Source: Flavobacterium johnsoniae (lineage in GTDB: Bacteria; Bacteroidota; Bacteroidia; Flavobacteriales; Flavobacteriaceae). Taken from it: a DNA stretch of 64,000 bases. The translations under genes were made by a program, and so were the position numbers. The stretch is from positions 5,208,001 to 5,272,000 of the forward strand of contig NZ_CP103794.1 in NCBI RefSeq assembly GCF_030388325.1, written 5' to 3'. Shown in pieces: positions 16,994-25,649 of this stretch. Under the pieces are notes generated by a model. That model worked only from the letters and a program-made list of their open reading frames with translations. It was not told where the DNA came from and ran no database searches. Position 1 is the stretch's first letter. Each line of letters begins with the position of its first letter.

Positions 16994-18373
16994 TAGTTGA
17001 TAATGAAGTGTAAAACGTTTATTATTTATTTCTAAATAGAACTTCGAATAATCAAAATCCCAAATTCTTCCCTGCCACTCATCATTTTTTATTTGTAAAG
17101 TATCATTTTCAGAATAACTTTTGAGATTATACAAATCTCGGCCAAGTGCCCTCACTATTCTATTTGTAATAAGTTCCATTTCTTCAAATGAAGAAAAATT
17201 AGAATAATTTTCATATTCTTTATAAAAAGCAAAAATAGGATTTTCATTTTCTACTTTAATAATTTGCATTTCATTAAAATAATCAAAATACGAATCATTT
17301 AAACGAAAAAACGTCTGCCCTTCAAAAGAAGTTGACTCCGAAAAATTAATATTATTCTCTAAATTTCTCAATCTATTCATAAAATCTTCAAATTCTAATT
17401 CACCATTACAACCAATTTTATTAAGATTATTAAAAAACTCATTTGCATGCAAGACCTTAGTATTTATATTTAATAAATTGTAAAGTGCTTTTGCTTTAAA
17501 TAAGAGCTGTTCGTCATCTGAAACTAAATATTCACAGTGGGCGGCATAATATGCATGCTGAGCATCATTCTGAAAACTAGAAAAAACTACTTTTTTGTTT
17601 TTTTCTTTATCAATTCCTAAAAGATTTAAACATGTATATGCAGTAATAAAAAAATTGTATTGATCTCTGTTCTCTTTTTTCTTAAAGCTACTTAGAGCAT
17701 TTTCAACAAATTCAATAAATGTTGATTTTAGTTTTGTGTTTTCTAATTGTTTATCAAATTCAATATTCTGAATATCTATTTCAAAATTTGAAAAATTCAA
17801 ACTCTCAATTGTGTAATTTCTTAATTCTCTCCATAATTTTACATCTGTATTTAAATTATCAAATGTTTTTACAAGCTTTTCTAAGTATTCAAGAATAGAA
17901 TTTGTTCCATTTGGAGAAATAATATCTACCGCAGAATCTTTCGTTTGAAAGTTTAAGTCTTCCATTCCTAAAGATTTAATTGGAAAAGTAAGGAATATTT
18001 TTAATAATTCTTTAGCCTTGTCAATTTCAGGAGTCGAGTTATCTTTTGGAAAAGCGTCATCAATAATATCATGGAAATTTATATCCGAAAAATTGAAATT
18101 TGTTAGACTTTCAAAAGCTTTTGTAGGAGAAACTATTTGGACATTGACATATTTTCTATCTGGTTGAAGATTTAAAAAATTTTGATCTACTAAATTTTCC
18201 ATAAAAATTAGATCATCAAACTTTTTATCAGTCTTATCCCTAGATAAATCAGCTAGATGTGCATAAGAATAGTAAAACATAAAATTATTTATGACATCAA
18301 ATGTCATCTCTAACAAATCAGGATTCTGTTTTAAGTACCTAAAAACATTACTATCAAGATAAACGCGCTTCAT
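16988..18373 (-). CDS. PIN-like domain protein of unknown function
   Basis: No named family was recognised for this 461-residue protein with no signal peptide or membrane segment. The start (RVYLDSNVFRYL, D7 and N9) matches the first strand of PIN-type nucleases. Near residue 270 FQNDAQHAYYAAHCEYLVSDD gives the second acidic cluster (D270, H273, D286, D287). D42 or D46 may supply the middle acidic residue. About 220 mostly helical residues separate the two parts, far more than in toxin PIN domains (about 130 residues total). About 150 residues follow the second motif. It is convergent with GH97 and has no antitoxin-sized partner. RNase activity is inference. Confidence 0.6.
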   Translation of the reverse strand: MKRVYLDSNVFRYLKQNPDLLEMTFDVINNFMFYYSYAHLADLSRDKTDKKFDDLIFMENLVDQNFLNLQPDRKYVNVQIVSPTKAFESLTNFNFSDINFHDIIDDAFPKDNSTPEIDKAKELLKIFLTFPIKSLGMEDLNFQTKDSAVDIISPNGTNSILEYLEKLVKTFDNLNTDVKLWRELRNYTIESLNFSNFEIDIQNIEFDKQLENTKLKSTFIEFVENALSSFKKKENRDQYNFFITAYTCLNLLGIDKEKNKKVVFSSFQNDAQHAYYAAHCEYLVSDDEQLLFKAKALYNLLNINTKVLHANEFFNNLNKIGCNGELEFEDFMNRLRNLENNINFSESTSFEGQTFFRLNDSYFDYFNEMQIIKVENENPIFAFYKEYENYSNFSSFEEMELITNRIVRALGRDLYNLKSYSENDTLQIKNDEWQGRIWDFDYSKFYLEINNKRFTLHYQLK

Positions 18374-18397
18374 TATTCAGAAAAACAGATTACTTGT

Positions 18398-19354
18398 CTA
18401 AACCAAAATACTCTCAATCGCATTTAATTCATCATGCGAAAAATTAGTATTTTGAAGACAATCAATATTATTGCACAATTGTTTTACCGAGCTCGCGCCA
18501 ATTAAAACAGATGTAATTCGTTTGTCTTTTTGCAACCAAGCTAAAGCCATTTGTGCCAAAGACTGATTTCTATTTTGAGCAATTTCATTTAGTTGAATTA
18601 ATTTCTGAATTCTTTCCTGTGTAACCTCATCTTCTTTCAAATGTCCGTTTGGATTATGCGCTCTAGAATTTTCTGGAATTCCCTTTAAATATTTATCCGT
18701 TAAAAGTCCTTGCGCTAAAGGCGAAAACGCAATACAACCAACTCCTTTTTCTTCTAAAACATCTAACAAACCATTTTCTACCCAACGCTCTAACATTGAA
18801 TATTTCGCTTGATGAATCAAACATGGCGTTCCCAATTGTTTTAAAACATCAACCGCAACGCGAGTCTGTTCAGCAGAATAATTACTGATTCCAACATACA
18901 AAGCTTTTCCGCTTCTTACGGCGTGATCTAAAGCCATCATGGTTTCTTCAATTGGCGTTTCGGGATCTGGACGATGCGAGTAAAAAATATCTACATAATC
19001 AACATTCATTCGTTTCAAACTCTGATCTAAACTCGAAAGTAGGTATTTTCTAGATCCCCAATCTCCATAAGGTCCTTTCCACATGGTATAACCTGCTTTT
19101 GTAGAAATTACGATTTCATCGCGCAGATCTCCCTGAAAATTATGCCATAATATTTTACCGAAATTCTCTTCAGCAGAACCTGGAACTGGCCCATAATTAT
19201 TCGCTAAATCAAAGTGTGTAATTCCTTTATCAAAAGCTTCAATGGCAATACTTTCTGCATTTTCGAAATTATCAACCGAACCGAAGTTATGCCATAATCC
19301 TAAAGAAATTTCTGGAAGCAGCAATCCGCTTTTTCCGCATCTGTTATATTTCAT
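18398..19354 (-). CDS. aldo/keto reductase (YghZ/L-glyceraldehyde 3-phosphate reductase-like)
   Basis: A 318-residue cytoplasmic NADPH-dependent reductase of the aldo/keto reductase family. Catalytic residues are visible as D49 (THFDLANNYG), Y54 and K86 (VISTKAGY). KGPYGDWGSRKYLLSSLDQS is typical of the YghZ-like branch. The gene ends 24 bp from the PIN-like gene on the same strand. It may detoxify or reduce small aldehydes or sugars from mannan breakdown, but no substrate can be read from sequence. Confidence 0.9.
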   Translation of the reverse strand: MKYNRCGKSGLLLPEISLGLWHNFGSVDNFENAESIAIEAFDKGITHFDLANNYGPVPGSAEENFGKILWHNFQGDLRDEIVISTKAGYTMWKGPYGDWGSRKYLLSSLDQSLKRMNVDYVDIFYSHRPDPETPIEETMMALDHAVRSGKALYVGISNYSAEQTRVAVDVLKQLGTPCLIHQAKYSMLERWVENGLLDVLEEKGVGCIAFSPLAQGLLTDKYLKGIPENSRAHNPNGHLKEDEVTQERIQKLIQLNEIAQNRNQSLAQMALAWLQKDKRITSVLIGASSVKQLCNNIDCLQNTNFSHDELNAIESILV

Positions 19355-19436
19355 TTTTTTAATTTAAAGTTGGAGTTTTTAATAGATTTTAAAGGTAGAA
19401 AAATATCAAAAGATATTAATTTAAAAGTTATGCTTT

Positions 19437-19660
19437 TTTTAATCTCGCAAAGTCGCAGAGTCGCAAAGTTTCTTTTGAATAGCCCCTAGCTGAAGCTAGG
19501 GGAATTAGATTTGAATAAGAAAGGGCTTTAGCCAAACCTACAAAGTTTGGATAAAGCCCTTTCAATTGTGTTTATATTTTCATCCAGCTAAAGCTGGACG
19601 CTATTCAATCTTATTTTTAAAAACTAAACTTTGCGGCTCTGCGCCTTTGCGAGATTAAAA
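19437..19660. repeat. nested palindromic repeat between aldo/keto reductase and GH3
   Basis: The 309-bp gap 19355-19663 is filled by a complex palindrome. Outer 35-nt arms (19437-19471 and 19626-19660; start TTTTAATCTCGCAAAG) match at 33 of 35 positions. Inside are GAATAGC/GCTATTC, the self-complementary CCCCTAGCTGAAGCTAGGGG and CCAGCTAAAGCTGG, and a stem AAAGGGCTTTA/TAAAGCCCTTT. It looks like several repeat units inserted into each other. The outer right arm ends 3 bp from the GH3 stop codon, so it could act as a 3' end structure. Confidence 0.85.
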
Positions 19661-19663
19661 CTT

Positions 19664-21961
19664 TTAGTCTTTAATTTCAAAACCACTCTGCAAACCTTTA
19701 TCAGAGCTTCCTCCAACCATGATTTTAAAAGTTCCCGGTTCTACTAAATAAGTTCCTTCGTTGTTATAAAAACCAAGTTCCTTATCTGTCAAAGTAAAGT
19801 TTACAGTCTTCGTTTCTCCTTTTTTCAGGTTCACCAATTCAAAACCTTTCAATTCTTTTATCGGACGAACGATGCTTGCATATTCATCATGAATGTATAA
19901 TTGCACAACTTCTTTTCCATCGTAATTGCCAGAGTTTGTAACCTCAACACTTACTTGAACATTTTCTCCTTTTGCAAAAGCAGTTTTATTTACTTTCAGG
20001 TTTTTATAATCGAATTTCGTGTAACTCAAACCAAAACCAAACGGAAATTGAGGCGTTTTCTCCACATCCATATAATGCGACCAGAAAACATTTTTATCGC
20101 TATCAATTGGTCTTCCTGTACTGTATTTGTTATAATAAATTGGAACTTGCCCAACATTTCTAGGAAACGACATTGGTAGTTTTCCACTTGGGTTATAATC
20201 TCCGTATAAAACCTGCGCAACCGCATTTCCGGTCTGAGTTCCTAAATGCCAAGCTTCTACAATTGCTGGAACATTCTCTGCTGCCCACGGAATACTCAAC
20301 GGACGTCCGTTATTCAGAACTAAAACTACATTTGGATTTACTTTATAAATTTCCTCTAATAATTCTTGTTGTAAACCTGGCAAATTCAAATCTGTTCTGC
20401 TTCTTCCCTCGCCACTTTGGAAACCATATTCGCCTAAAACCATTACGACAACATCGGCATTTTTCGCAGCTGATTTTGCCGCTTCAAATCCGCTTTTGTC
20501 TGTTGTGTTGAAAACTGTTTCCGTTAAGAAAGTTGCTTTTTGTTTCAATAAATCAACACCTTTTTCAAAAGTCAACTTATTGTCTTTGTATTGCTGCATT
20601 CCTTCTAAAACTGAAACCGCAGTATCATCAGACGCAGCAATTCTCCAACTTCCCAACGGACTGTTTTTATCATTTGCCAAAGCTCCAATTAAAGCGATTT
20701 TCTGTCCAGATTTCTTTAGCGGAAGCAAATTCTTTTCATTCTTCAATAAAACGATCGATTTCTTCGCCATATCTAGAACGCCCTCATTATTGGCTTTACT
20801 TCCAACCACTTCTTTTTCGCGTTTTTCATCGCAATATCTATATGGATCATCAAATAATCCTAATTCAAATTTCACTCGTAAAATTCTGCGGACAGCATCA
20901 TCAACCAATGATTCTTTTACTTTTCCAGATTTTACCAAATCAACCAATTTTGCAACGTATAGATATGATTCCATATCCATATCAGAACCCGCAATTACTG
21001 CTTTTGCAGTTGCATCAGCTTCGTCTTTTGCATAACCGTGCGCAATCATTTCGCGAATCGAAGCGTAATCTGAAATTACAAATCCATCAAATTTCCATTT
21101 TCCTTTTAAAATATCTCTTTGTAAAAAGGCATTTCCAGTTGCAGGAACACCATTCAAGGTATTAAACGAATTCATAAACGTACGGACTCCTGCGTCAACA
21201 GTCGCTTTAAAAGGAGGTAAAACCGAGTTATACAATTTAGAATTACTGATATCTACAATATTATATTCCAAACCCGCTTCAACATAACCATACGCAGCAA
21301 AGTGTTTTGCACAAGCCGCAATCGTATTTACTTTAGCCAAATCTGCAACCGTTTCTCCCTGAAAACCTTTTACTCTGGCGTACCCAACTTTACTTCCTAA
21401 ATAAGGATCTTCCCCCGCACCTTCCATCACACGTCCCCAACGCGCATCATTTGCAACGTCAACATTTGGTCCAAAAGTCCAGTTGATTCCAGATGCCGAA
21501 GCTTCATCAGCCGCAATTGCCGCCGATTTCTTAATCGCTTCCAAATCCCAACTTGCTGCTTCTGCCAACGGAATCGGGCTTAACGTTTTATAACCATGAA
21601 TTACGTCAAAACCAATAATCAACGGAATTCCCAAACGGGTTTCCTCAACAGCAATTTTCTGAACGGCGCGAACTTCTTTTACTCCACGAACCGTCAGCAT
21701 CGATCCGACTAATCCTTTTCTTAAATGTTCGTATTTTAATTCTGCCGATCCGCCTTTTGGCGCTGGTCCTGTAACGTCCCAAAAACCATTATATTGATTC
21801 ATCTGCCCTACTTTTTCTTCCAACGTCATTAACGGCAAAAGCAAATCAATTCTTTGCTCAACGGTTTTATTCTTATCCAGATACGGCTTTTTTTGTGCAT
21901 TCATATTTCCAACAGTAAACAGAGCGAAAACTCCAATAATTAGTATTTTTTTATTTTTCAT
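19664..21961 (-). CDS. bglX: GH3 beta-glucosidase/beta-glycosidase, BglX-like
   Basis: The 765-residue secreted enzyme has a signal peptide ending MNAQ (residue 23). It shows the full GH3 layout: barrel domain, alpha/beta sandwich and C-terminal fibronectin-III-like domain (about 670-760). The nucleophile is D298 in FDGFVISDYAS, with KHFAAYG (219-225) and DARWGRVMEGAGEDPY (172-187) also present. It acts in the periplasm on beta-linked glucosides. Beside mannan genes it may release terminal glucose from glucomannan oligosaccharides, or it may have broader use. The symbol rests on overall similarity to BglX. Confidence 0.92.
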   Translation of the reverse strand: MKNKKILIIGVFALFTVGNMNAQKKPYLDKNKTVEQRIDLLLPLMTLEEKVGQMNQYNGFWDVTGPAPKGGSAELKYEHLRKGLVGSMLTVRGVKEVRAVQKIAVEETRLGIPLIIGFDVIHGYKTLSPIPLAEAASWDLEAIKKSAAIAADEASASGINWTFGPNVDVANDARWGRVMEGAGEDPYLGSKVGYARVKGFQGETVADLAKVNTIAACAKHFAAYGYVEAGLEYNIVDISNSKLYNSVLPPFKATVDAGVRTFMNSFNTLNGVPATGNAFLQRDILKGKWKFDGFVISDYASIREMIAHGYAKDEADATAKAVIAGSDMDMESYLYVAKLVDLVKSGKVKESLVDDAVRRILRVKFELGLFDDPYRYCDEKREKEVVGSKANNEGVLDMAKKSIVLLKNEKNLLPLKKSGQKIALIGALANDKNSPLGSWRIAASDDTAVSVLEGMQQYKDNKLTFEKGVDLLKQKATFLTETVFNTTDKSGFEAAKSAAKNADVVVMVLGEYGFQSGEGRSRTDLNLPGLQQELLEEIYKVNPNVVLVLNNGRPLSIPWAAENVPAIVEAWHLGTQTGNAVAQVLYGDYNPSGKLPMSFPRNVGQVPIYYNKYSTGRPIDSDKNVFWSHYMDVEKTPQFPFGFGLSYTKFDYKNLKVNKTAFAKGENVQVSVEVTNSGNYDGKEVVQLYIHDEYASIVRPIKELKGFELVNLKKGETKTVNFTLTDKELGFYNNEGTYLVEPGTFKIMVGGSSDKGLQSGFEIKD

Positions 21962-22048
21962 ATTTGTGGTTTAGTTAGTTTTTTTCTTTAAAGTTGCTAT
22001 CCCGAGGCTTCGGGACTAAGATGCTGAGATCCTAAGTTTCTTTTTTTT

Positions 22049-22135
22049 GGCGTGTCCCTCCGGGCCGGGCTATCCGTTTCAAGTCCTCGCACTTCCTTCG
22101 TCAGGCTGTGGGCTTTCCACTTCTATCCCTCACGC
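22049..22135 (+). repeat. GC-rich dispersed element, possibly structured
   Basis: This block is far richer in G+C than its surroundings. It can be closed by GCGTG (22050-22054) pairing with CACGC (22131-22135). Internal short stems are possible, for example in TCCCTCCGGGCCGGGC. From memory, similar GC-rich blocks with ATCCCT-ACGC ends occur repeatedly between genes in Flavobacterium genomes. Whether it is an RNA, a mobile repeat or a processing site is unknown. Confidence 0.5.
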
Positions 22136-22183
22136 GAAAGGTTTCAAAAGAGCGTTTTTGGTTTCTTATTTTTTGACTCACAG

Positions 22184-22291
22184 TTTTGTCATTCCGAGGA
22201 ACGAGGAATCTTCGCTAAGAGCTCGACAAAGATTGATGATTTAGCTTGTGGAGTTTCTTGTGGAGATTCCTCGTTCCTCGGAATGACAAAA
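22184..22291. repeat. REP-like palindrome with 28-bp arms
   Basis: Perfect 28-bp arms (22184-22211 and 22264-22291) start TTTTGTCATTCCGAGGAACG and end with its complement, around a 52-nt loop. It is the same family as the three tandem copies at 29934-30329 and a relative of the 13474-13558 palindrome. Confidence 0.9.
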
Positions 22292-22344
22292 AATCCGCAT
22301 AAAATCTAAAATCTATCCCGAAACTTCGGGACTAAAATCTAAAA

Positions 22345-23724
22345 TCATTCCGACGTAAAACAAGAAGCAGGCAGATTGGCTTTATTAAACAAATCCGATT
22401 GCGTTGTATTTCCCCATGCAAATCTCACTTTTGCTGGAGAAGAAACTTTTTTGCTTGTCATAATCACTTCGTTATTTTTAATTGAAGCTTCGGCAGGATA
22501 GAAGATTCCATCTGTTCCAGCAACTTCAAATTGATTTGATTTTTTTTCTTTGAAATATAGTCCTTCAGCGTAATCGAAAGAAACTATAAGCTTGTTTTTC
22601 TCAATTTTAAAACTTTTAAAAAGAGGGCTATTTACCAAATTAGAATTTACTTTATACGTTTCGGCAAGAGCCAAATTAGCCAAACGAATTCCAACTGATT
22701 TTTTATTTTTTGGATGAATATCAATCGTATCCGAAATATCGCTGATTACCACCATTCCTGTTTTTGGAACTTCTTTCAATAATTTTCGCTGAGAATCTCT
22801 AACCGTTACATTCGAGAAGTTATTCGAACCCGTTTTAAAAGGCGCAATCTGAACATAATAAAATGGAAAATCGTCTTTCCATTCTTTTCTCCAAGATGTA
22901 ATTAAAGCTCCTAAAGTTTTATCATAAACCAAAGAACCAACATTAGATTCTCCCTGATACCAAATTGTTCCAGCAATTTTAAATCCGATAATTGGATAAA
23001 TCATCGCGTTGTAAGCGCGTCCAGGTTGTCTTGGTCCATATTCTTGTTCGTTTAGTTTTTTGGCGTTTTCTAATAAAACTGGATCATTGTTTACAACTTC
23101 TGCAGGCATCCAGATTTCGGCTGGAGTTCCGCCCCAGTTGGAAGAAATCAATCCGATTGGAACATTTTTTAAATCTTCGCGCAGGCGTTTTGCAAAAAAA
23201 TAACCAACGGCGCTGAAATATTTCATGGTTTCAGGAGTCGATTCTGTCCAATTTCCCAATAAATTATTTTGCGGATTTTCTGCTGTCAATTTCGGAACGG
23301 TAAAAAAACGAATATTCGGATTTGTAGCATTTTTGGCTTCTTCTTCTCCATCGTCAATTCCCCAACTTGCAGACATTTCCATATTCGATTGTCCAGAGCA
23401 AAGCCAAACTTCTCCAATTAAAATGTTTTTTAGAATTACTTCATTATAACCTTTAATCGAAATAGTAAAAGGTCCACCCGCTTCTGGAGTTTTAATCGTC
23501 AATTCCCACTTCGCCTGATTATTAGCAACCGTTTTATATTCCTGATTATTCCAGCCAGAAACCAATTTAATTTCTTCTTTTGGATTAGCCCAACCCCAAA
23601 TTTTCACTTCAGAATTGCGTTGTAAAACCATATTATCACTAAAAATATTCGGAAGCGAAACGTTTGCCATCATAGTACTGGAAATCAATAGAAAGAAAAC
23701 AAACTTAAAAATATTATTTTTCAT
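22345..23724 (-). CDS. sialate O-acetylesterase-like SGNH carbohydrate esterase
   Basis: A 459-residue secreted protein with a signal peptide ending MMANVS. An N-terminal beta domain is followed by an SGNH hydrolase fold. The catalytic Ser is S113 in CSGQSNMEM, and D335/H337 in DTIDIHPKNK complete the site. GTIWYQGESN (252-261) is a family hallmark. Such enzymes remove acetyl groups from sugars. Beside the mannan locus the likely substrate is O-acetylated mannan oligosaccharide rather than sialic acid. It overlaps the upstream CE2-like gene by 11 bp, indicating translational coupling. Confidence 0.88.
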   Translation of the reverse strand: MKNNIFKFVFFLLISSTMMANVSLPNIFSDNMVLQRNSEVKIWGWANPKEEIKLVSGWNNQEYKTVANNQAKWELTIKTPEAGGPFTISIKGYNEVILKNILIGEVWLCSGQSNMEMSASWGIDDGEEEAKNATNPNIRFFTVPKLTAENPQNNLLGNWTESTPETMKYFSAVGYFFAKRLREDLKNVPIGLISSNWGGTPAEIWMPAEVVNNDPVLLENAKKLNEQEYGPRQPGRAYNAMIYPIIGFKIAGTIWYQGESNVGSLVYDKTLGALITSWRKEWKDDFPFYYVQIAPFKTGSNNFSNVTVRDSQRKLLKEVPKTGMVVISDISDTIDIHPKNKKSVGIRLANLALAETYKVNSNLVNSPLFKSFKIEKNKLIVSFDYAEGLYFKEKKSNQFEVAGTDGIFYPAEASIKNNEVIMTSKKVSSPAKVRFAWGNTTQSDLFNKANLPASCFTSE

Positions 23725-24814
23725 TTAGCAACTTCTTTAAAAATGGTGCATATTCATCTGCCAAAACCTTGTGATCTGCAACATCTGGATGTCCAGAACA
23801 TCCATTTGGTGTCATGGGTTTGAATTTGAAAATCTTGATTAGTTTATGTGTTTTATCATCCGCGAAAGCGTTTTTAACTTTATTCAGACATTCTTCAAAA
23901 ACAACTCCTCTTTCACCACCAACCATCGGACTATTCGTAATTACAATTTGCACATTCGGATTATGCTCGTAAAGCATTTTGATAAAATTGATATAATTCG
24001 AAACATACTTTTCAGCATTAAAAGGAAGACGTTCTTTTTTACCATCTCCGCCAGAAAAGTCATTTGTTCCTAAAGCAATACTTATAATGTCTGGTTGAAA
24101 AGCAAAATTATATTTTGGTTTAGATGCATCTTTCGTCAAATACAAATTCTGATAAATATCGGGCATTATCGCTTCGTCTTTATGCTCATCATTCCAATTT
24201 CTATACATTCCGATTCCCGAAACACAGCTCATTAAATAATCTGTTCCAATTGCTCTAGAAAGCGTTGGTCCGTATGCATAATAACCATTATGATGATCCA
24301 TATATTCTCCTTTATCACAAGGAATATCAGACGGATCGCTCGCCGCGCCACAAGTAATGGAATCGCCGATAAATTCGATTTTCTTTTTCTTTTTAAATGA
24401 AATTGAAGTCAGTTTTGCGGTTGTTCCAGCAAACAAAATATTTCCGCTTTGAGCTTCTGTATTTTTATAAATTTCTAAACGATGTTCTTTTTTGTTTGAA
24501 GCTACTTTGATTGGAAAAGATTGAACTGCTCCTTTTTCAACTTTAATCTTTCCGATATATTTTCCATCCAAAACCAATTGAACATAATTATGATGTTCAT
24601 AAGAATCAACACTTTGAAGTGAAATTGAACATTCATTTCCTGTAAAATTAAAAGCAACCGAAGAAGCCGTTCCAATTAAAATGACTTGATCATTTTGAAG
24701 TTGATCTACTCGACCTTGATATAAAAAAGTTTTACTTGAATTTTGAGTTTGTGAAATCGAAACGAACGAAATCATCAAAAACGAAATTAAAAGAGCTATT
24801 TTTTTGGGAAACAT
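23714..24814 (-). CDS. CE2-like acetyl esterase (SGNH/GDSL)
   Basis: A 366-residue secreted protein with a signal peptide ending VSIS. The N-terminal jelly-roll (about 25-140) precedes an SGNH esterase domain with S152 (FIGDSITCGAAS) and H342 (GHPDVADH). This two-domain layout and the GHP motif fit carbohydrate esterase family 2, which deacetylates mannan and xylan oligosaccharides at 6-O or nearby positions. It is first in a two-gene operon with the sialate-O-acetylesterase-like gene. Together they suggest that the target mannan is acetylated. Confidence 0.85.
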   Translation of the reverse strand: MFPKKIALLISFLMISFVSISQTQNSSKTFLYQGRVDQLQNDQVILIGTASSVAFNFTGNECSISLQSVDSYEHHNYVQLVLDGKYIGKIKVEKGAVQSFPIKVASNKKEHRLEIYKNTEAQSGNILFAGTTAKLTSISFKKKKKIEFIGDSITCGAASDPSDIPCDKGEYMDHHNGYYAYGPTLSRAIGTDYLMSCVSGIGMYRNWNDEHKDEAIMPDIYQNLYLTKDASKPKYNFAFQPDIISIALGTNDFSGGDGKKERLPFNAEKYVSNYINFIKMLYEHNPNVQIVITNSPMVGGERGVVFEECLNKVKNAFADDKTHKLIKIFKFKPMTPNGCSGHPDVADHKVLADEYAPFLKKLLNEK

Positions 24815-24844
24815 AATTAATCTGTTAAATATAAATACGATTCA

Positions 24845-24852
24845 CAAATATA
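24845..24852 (-). promoter_or_regulatory. putative -7 element for the esterase operon
   Basis: On the minus strand TATATTTG matches TAnnTTTG, 31 nt upstream of the CE2-like start. No TTG is found at the usual -33 distance, so this is a half-supported promoter. Confidence 0.35.
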
Positions 24853-24928
24853 TTTGAAATGAATTATACAGAAAGATACTAAAATGTCAAAAAGCAATAA
24901 AAAAACACCACATAAACACATCATTTAA

Positions 24929-24962
24929 ACCCTAACAAATACTTATTTGTACTTTTTAGGGT
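24929..24962. repeat. nested hairpin in divergent gap before nlpC-type gene
   Basis: ACAAATA-CT-TATTTGT (24935-24950) is nested inside ACCCTA (24929-24934) and TAGGGT (24957-24962). It lies between the divergent esterase and C40 peptidase genes, 71 bp before the latter. Operator or 5' structure; no U-run follows. Confidence 0.45.
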
Positions 24963-25033
24963 GTTTGTGTTCTTTTTAAAATGAAATAACAGTTTATATT
25001 TAGCGTTTGAATATATATTATAAGACTTAAAAA

Positions 25034-25543
25034 ATGAAATCACGTCTACTATTATTTTTATTACCTGTTGTTTTACTTTCTTCTTTTTCCGTAAAAAAGA
25101 AAGAACCTCAATTAATAGTTCAAAACACTAAAATTCAGAAAGAAATAGATCGTGACTCTGTAATTGTTTTTGCGAAGAAATATTTAGGAACTCCTTATAA
25201 ATACGCAAGCAGTAATCCGCAAAAAGGCTTTGATTGTTCGGGATTTGTAAGTTACGTTTTCAGTAATTTTGGATTGACTTTGCCAAGAAGTTCCAGCGGA
25301 TATAAAAATTTGGGAACGCCCTTAAAACCTGAAGATTTTAAAGTTGGTGATGTTTTAGTTTTTTACGGATATAAAGATAGAACCATTATTGGTCATCTTG
25401 GAATTATCTGCGAAGCCAACGGAATGAAGTCAAAATTTATTCATGCTTCTTCTGGAAAAGCACAACAAGTTACGATAACAGCGCTTGATACAGAACATTA
25501 TACCAAACGTTTTTATAAATGTATTGATGTTTTGAGTAAATAG
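25034..25543 (+). CDS. NlpC/P60 (C40) cell-wall peptidase
   Basis: The 169-residue protein has an N-terminal signal or membrane anchor (about 4-20). A C40 domain follows from about residue 42. The catalytic Cys is C68 (GFDCSGFVSYVF) and His H121 (IIGHLGII); H137 (FIHASS) completes the triad region. Such enzymes cut peptidoglycan stem peptides (gamma-D-Glu to diamino acid bond) in the periplasm. It is convergent with an L,D-transpeptidase, another wall-modifying enzyme, with a shared hairpin between them. Confidence 0.93.
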   Translation: MKSRLLLFLLPVVLLSSFSVKKKEPQLIVQNTKIQKEIDRDSVIVFAKKYLGTPYKYASSNPQKGFDCSGFVSYVFSNFGLTLPRSSSGYKNLGTPLKPEDFKVGDVLVFYGYKDRTIIGHLGIICEANGMKSKFIHASSGKAQQVTITALDTEHYTKRFYKCIDVLSK

Positions 25544-25566
25544 TTTTCTGCCAAGAATTTATTTTT

Positions 25567-25630
25567 TTGCCACAGATTAAACAGATTAACACAGATTTTT
25601 TAATCCTTTTAATCCTTTAATCTGTGGCAA
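25567..25630. repeat. palindrome between convergent wall-enzyme genes
   Basis: TTGCCACAGATTAAA (25567-25581) and TTTAATCTGTGGCAA (25616-25630) are perfect 15-bp arms. T-rich tracts flank both sides (TTTTTTT before, TTATTTTTTT after), so it may end transcription in both directions. The loop contains AGATTAACACAGATT and AATCCTTTTAATCC, short iterations of the same words. Words of this type are familiar as dispersed Flavobacterium repeats. Confidence 0.75.
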
Positions 25631-25649
25631 TTATTTTTTTAATGCTGAT

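Larger units (their letters stand above)
21962..22344. other. 383-bp repeat-filled intergenic region
   Basis: Between the GH3 start and the esterase stop there is no real gene. In order it holds a TCCCGAGGCTTCGGGA palindrome (about 22001-22016), a GC-rich block (22049-22135), a 28-bp-arm palindrome (22184-22291) and TCCCGAAACTTCGGGA (22316-22331). Short ORFs through the GC-rich block have unnatural composition and were not accepted. It separates GH3 from the two-esterase group on the same strand. Confidence 0.8.

Noticed and set aside
16988..18373. Classical VapC toxin of a toxin-antitoxin pair
   Set aside because: The protein is 461 residues, has a very long insertion between motifs, and no small upstream antitoxin gene; the next gene is an aldo/keto reductase.
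20173..21165. Long plus-strand ORFs opposite the GH3 gene (112-210 residues)
   Set aside because: They are antisense shadows of a strongly conserved GH3 coding sequence, with Gln/Leu/Phe/Ser-rich, domain-free translations.
22047..22309. Short plus-strand ORFs through the repeat region before the esterase genes
   Set aside because: They run across palindromic repeats and a GC-rich block; composition and overlap in two frames show that they are not genes.
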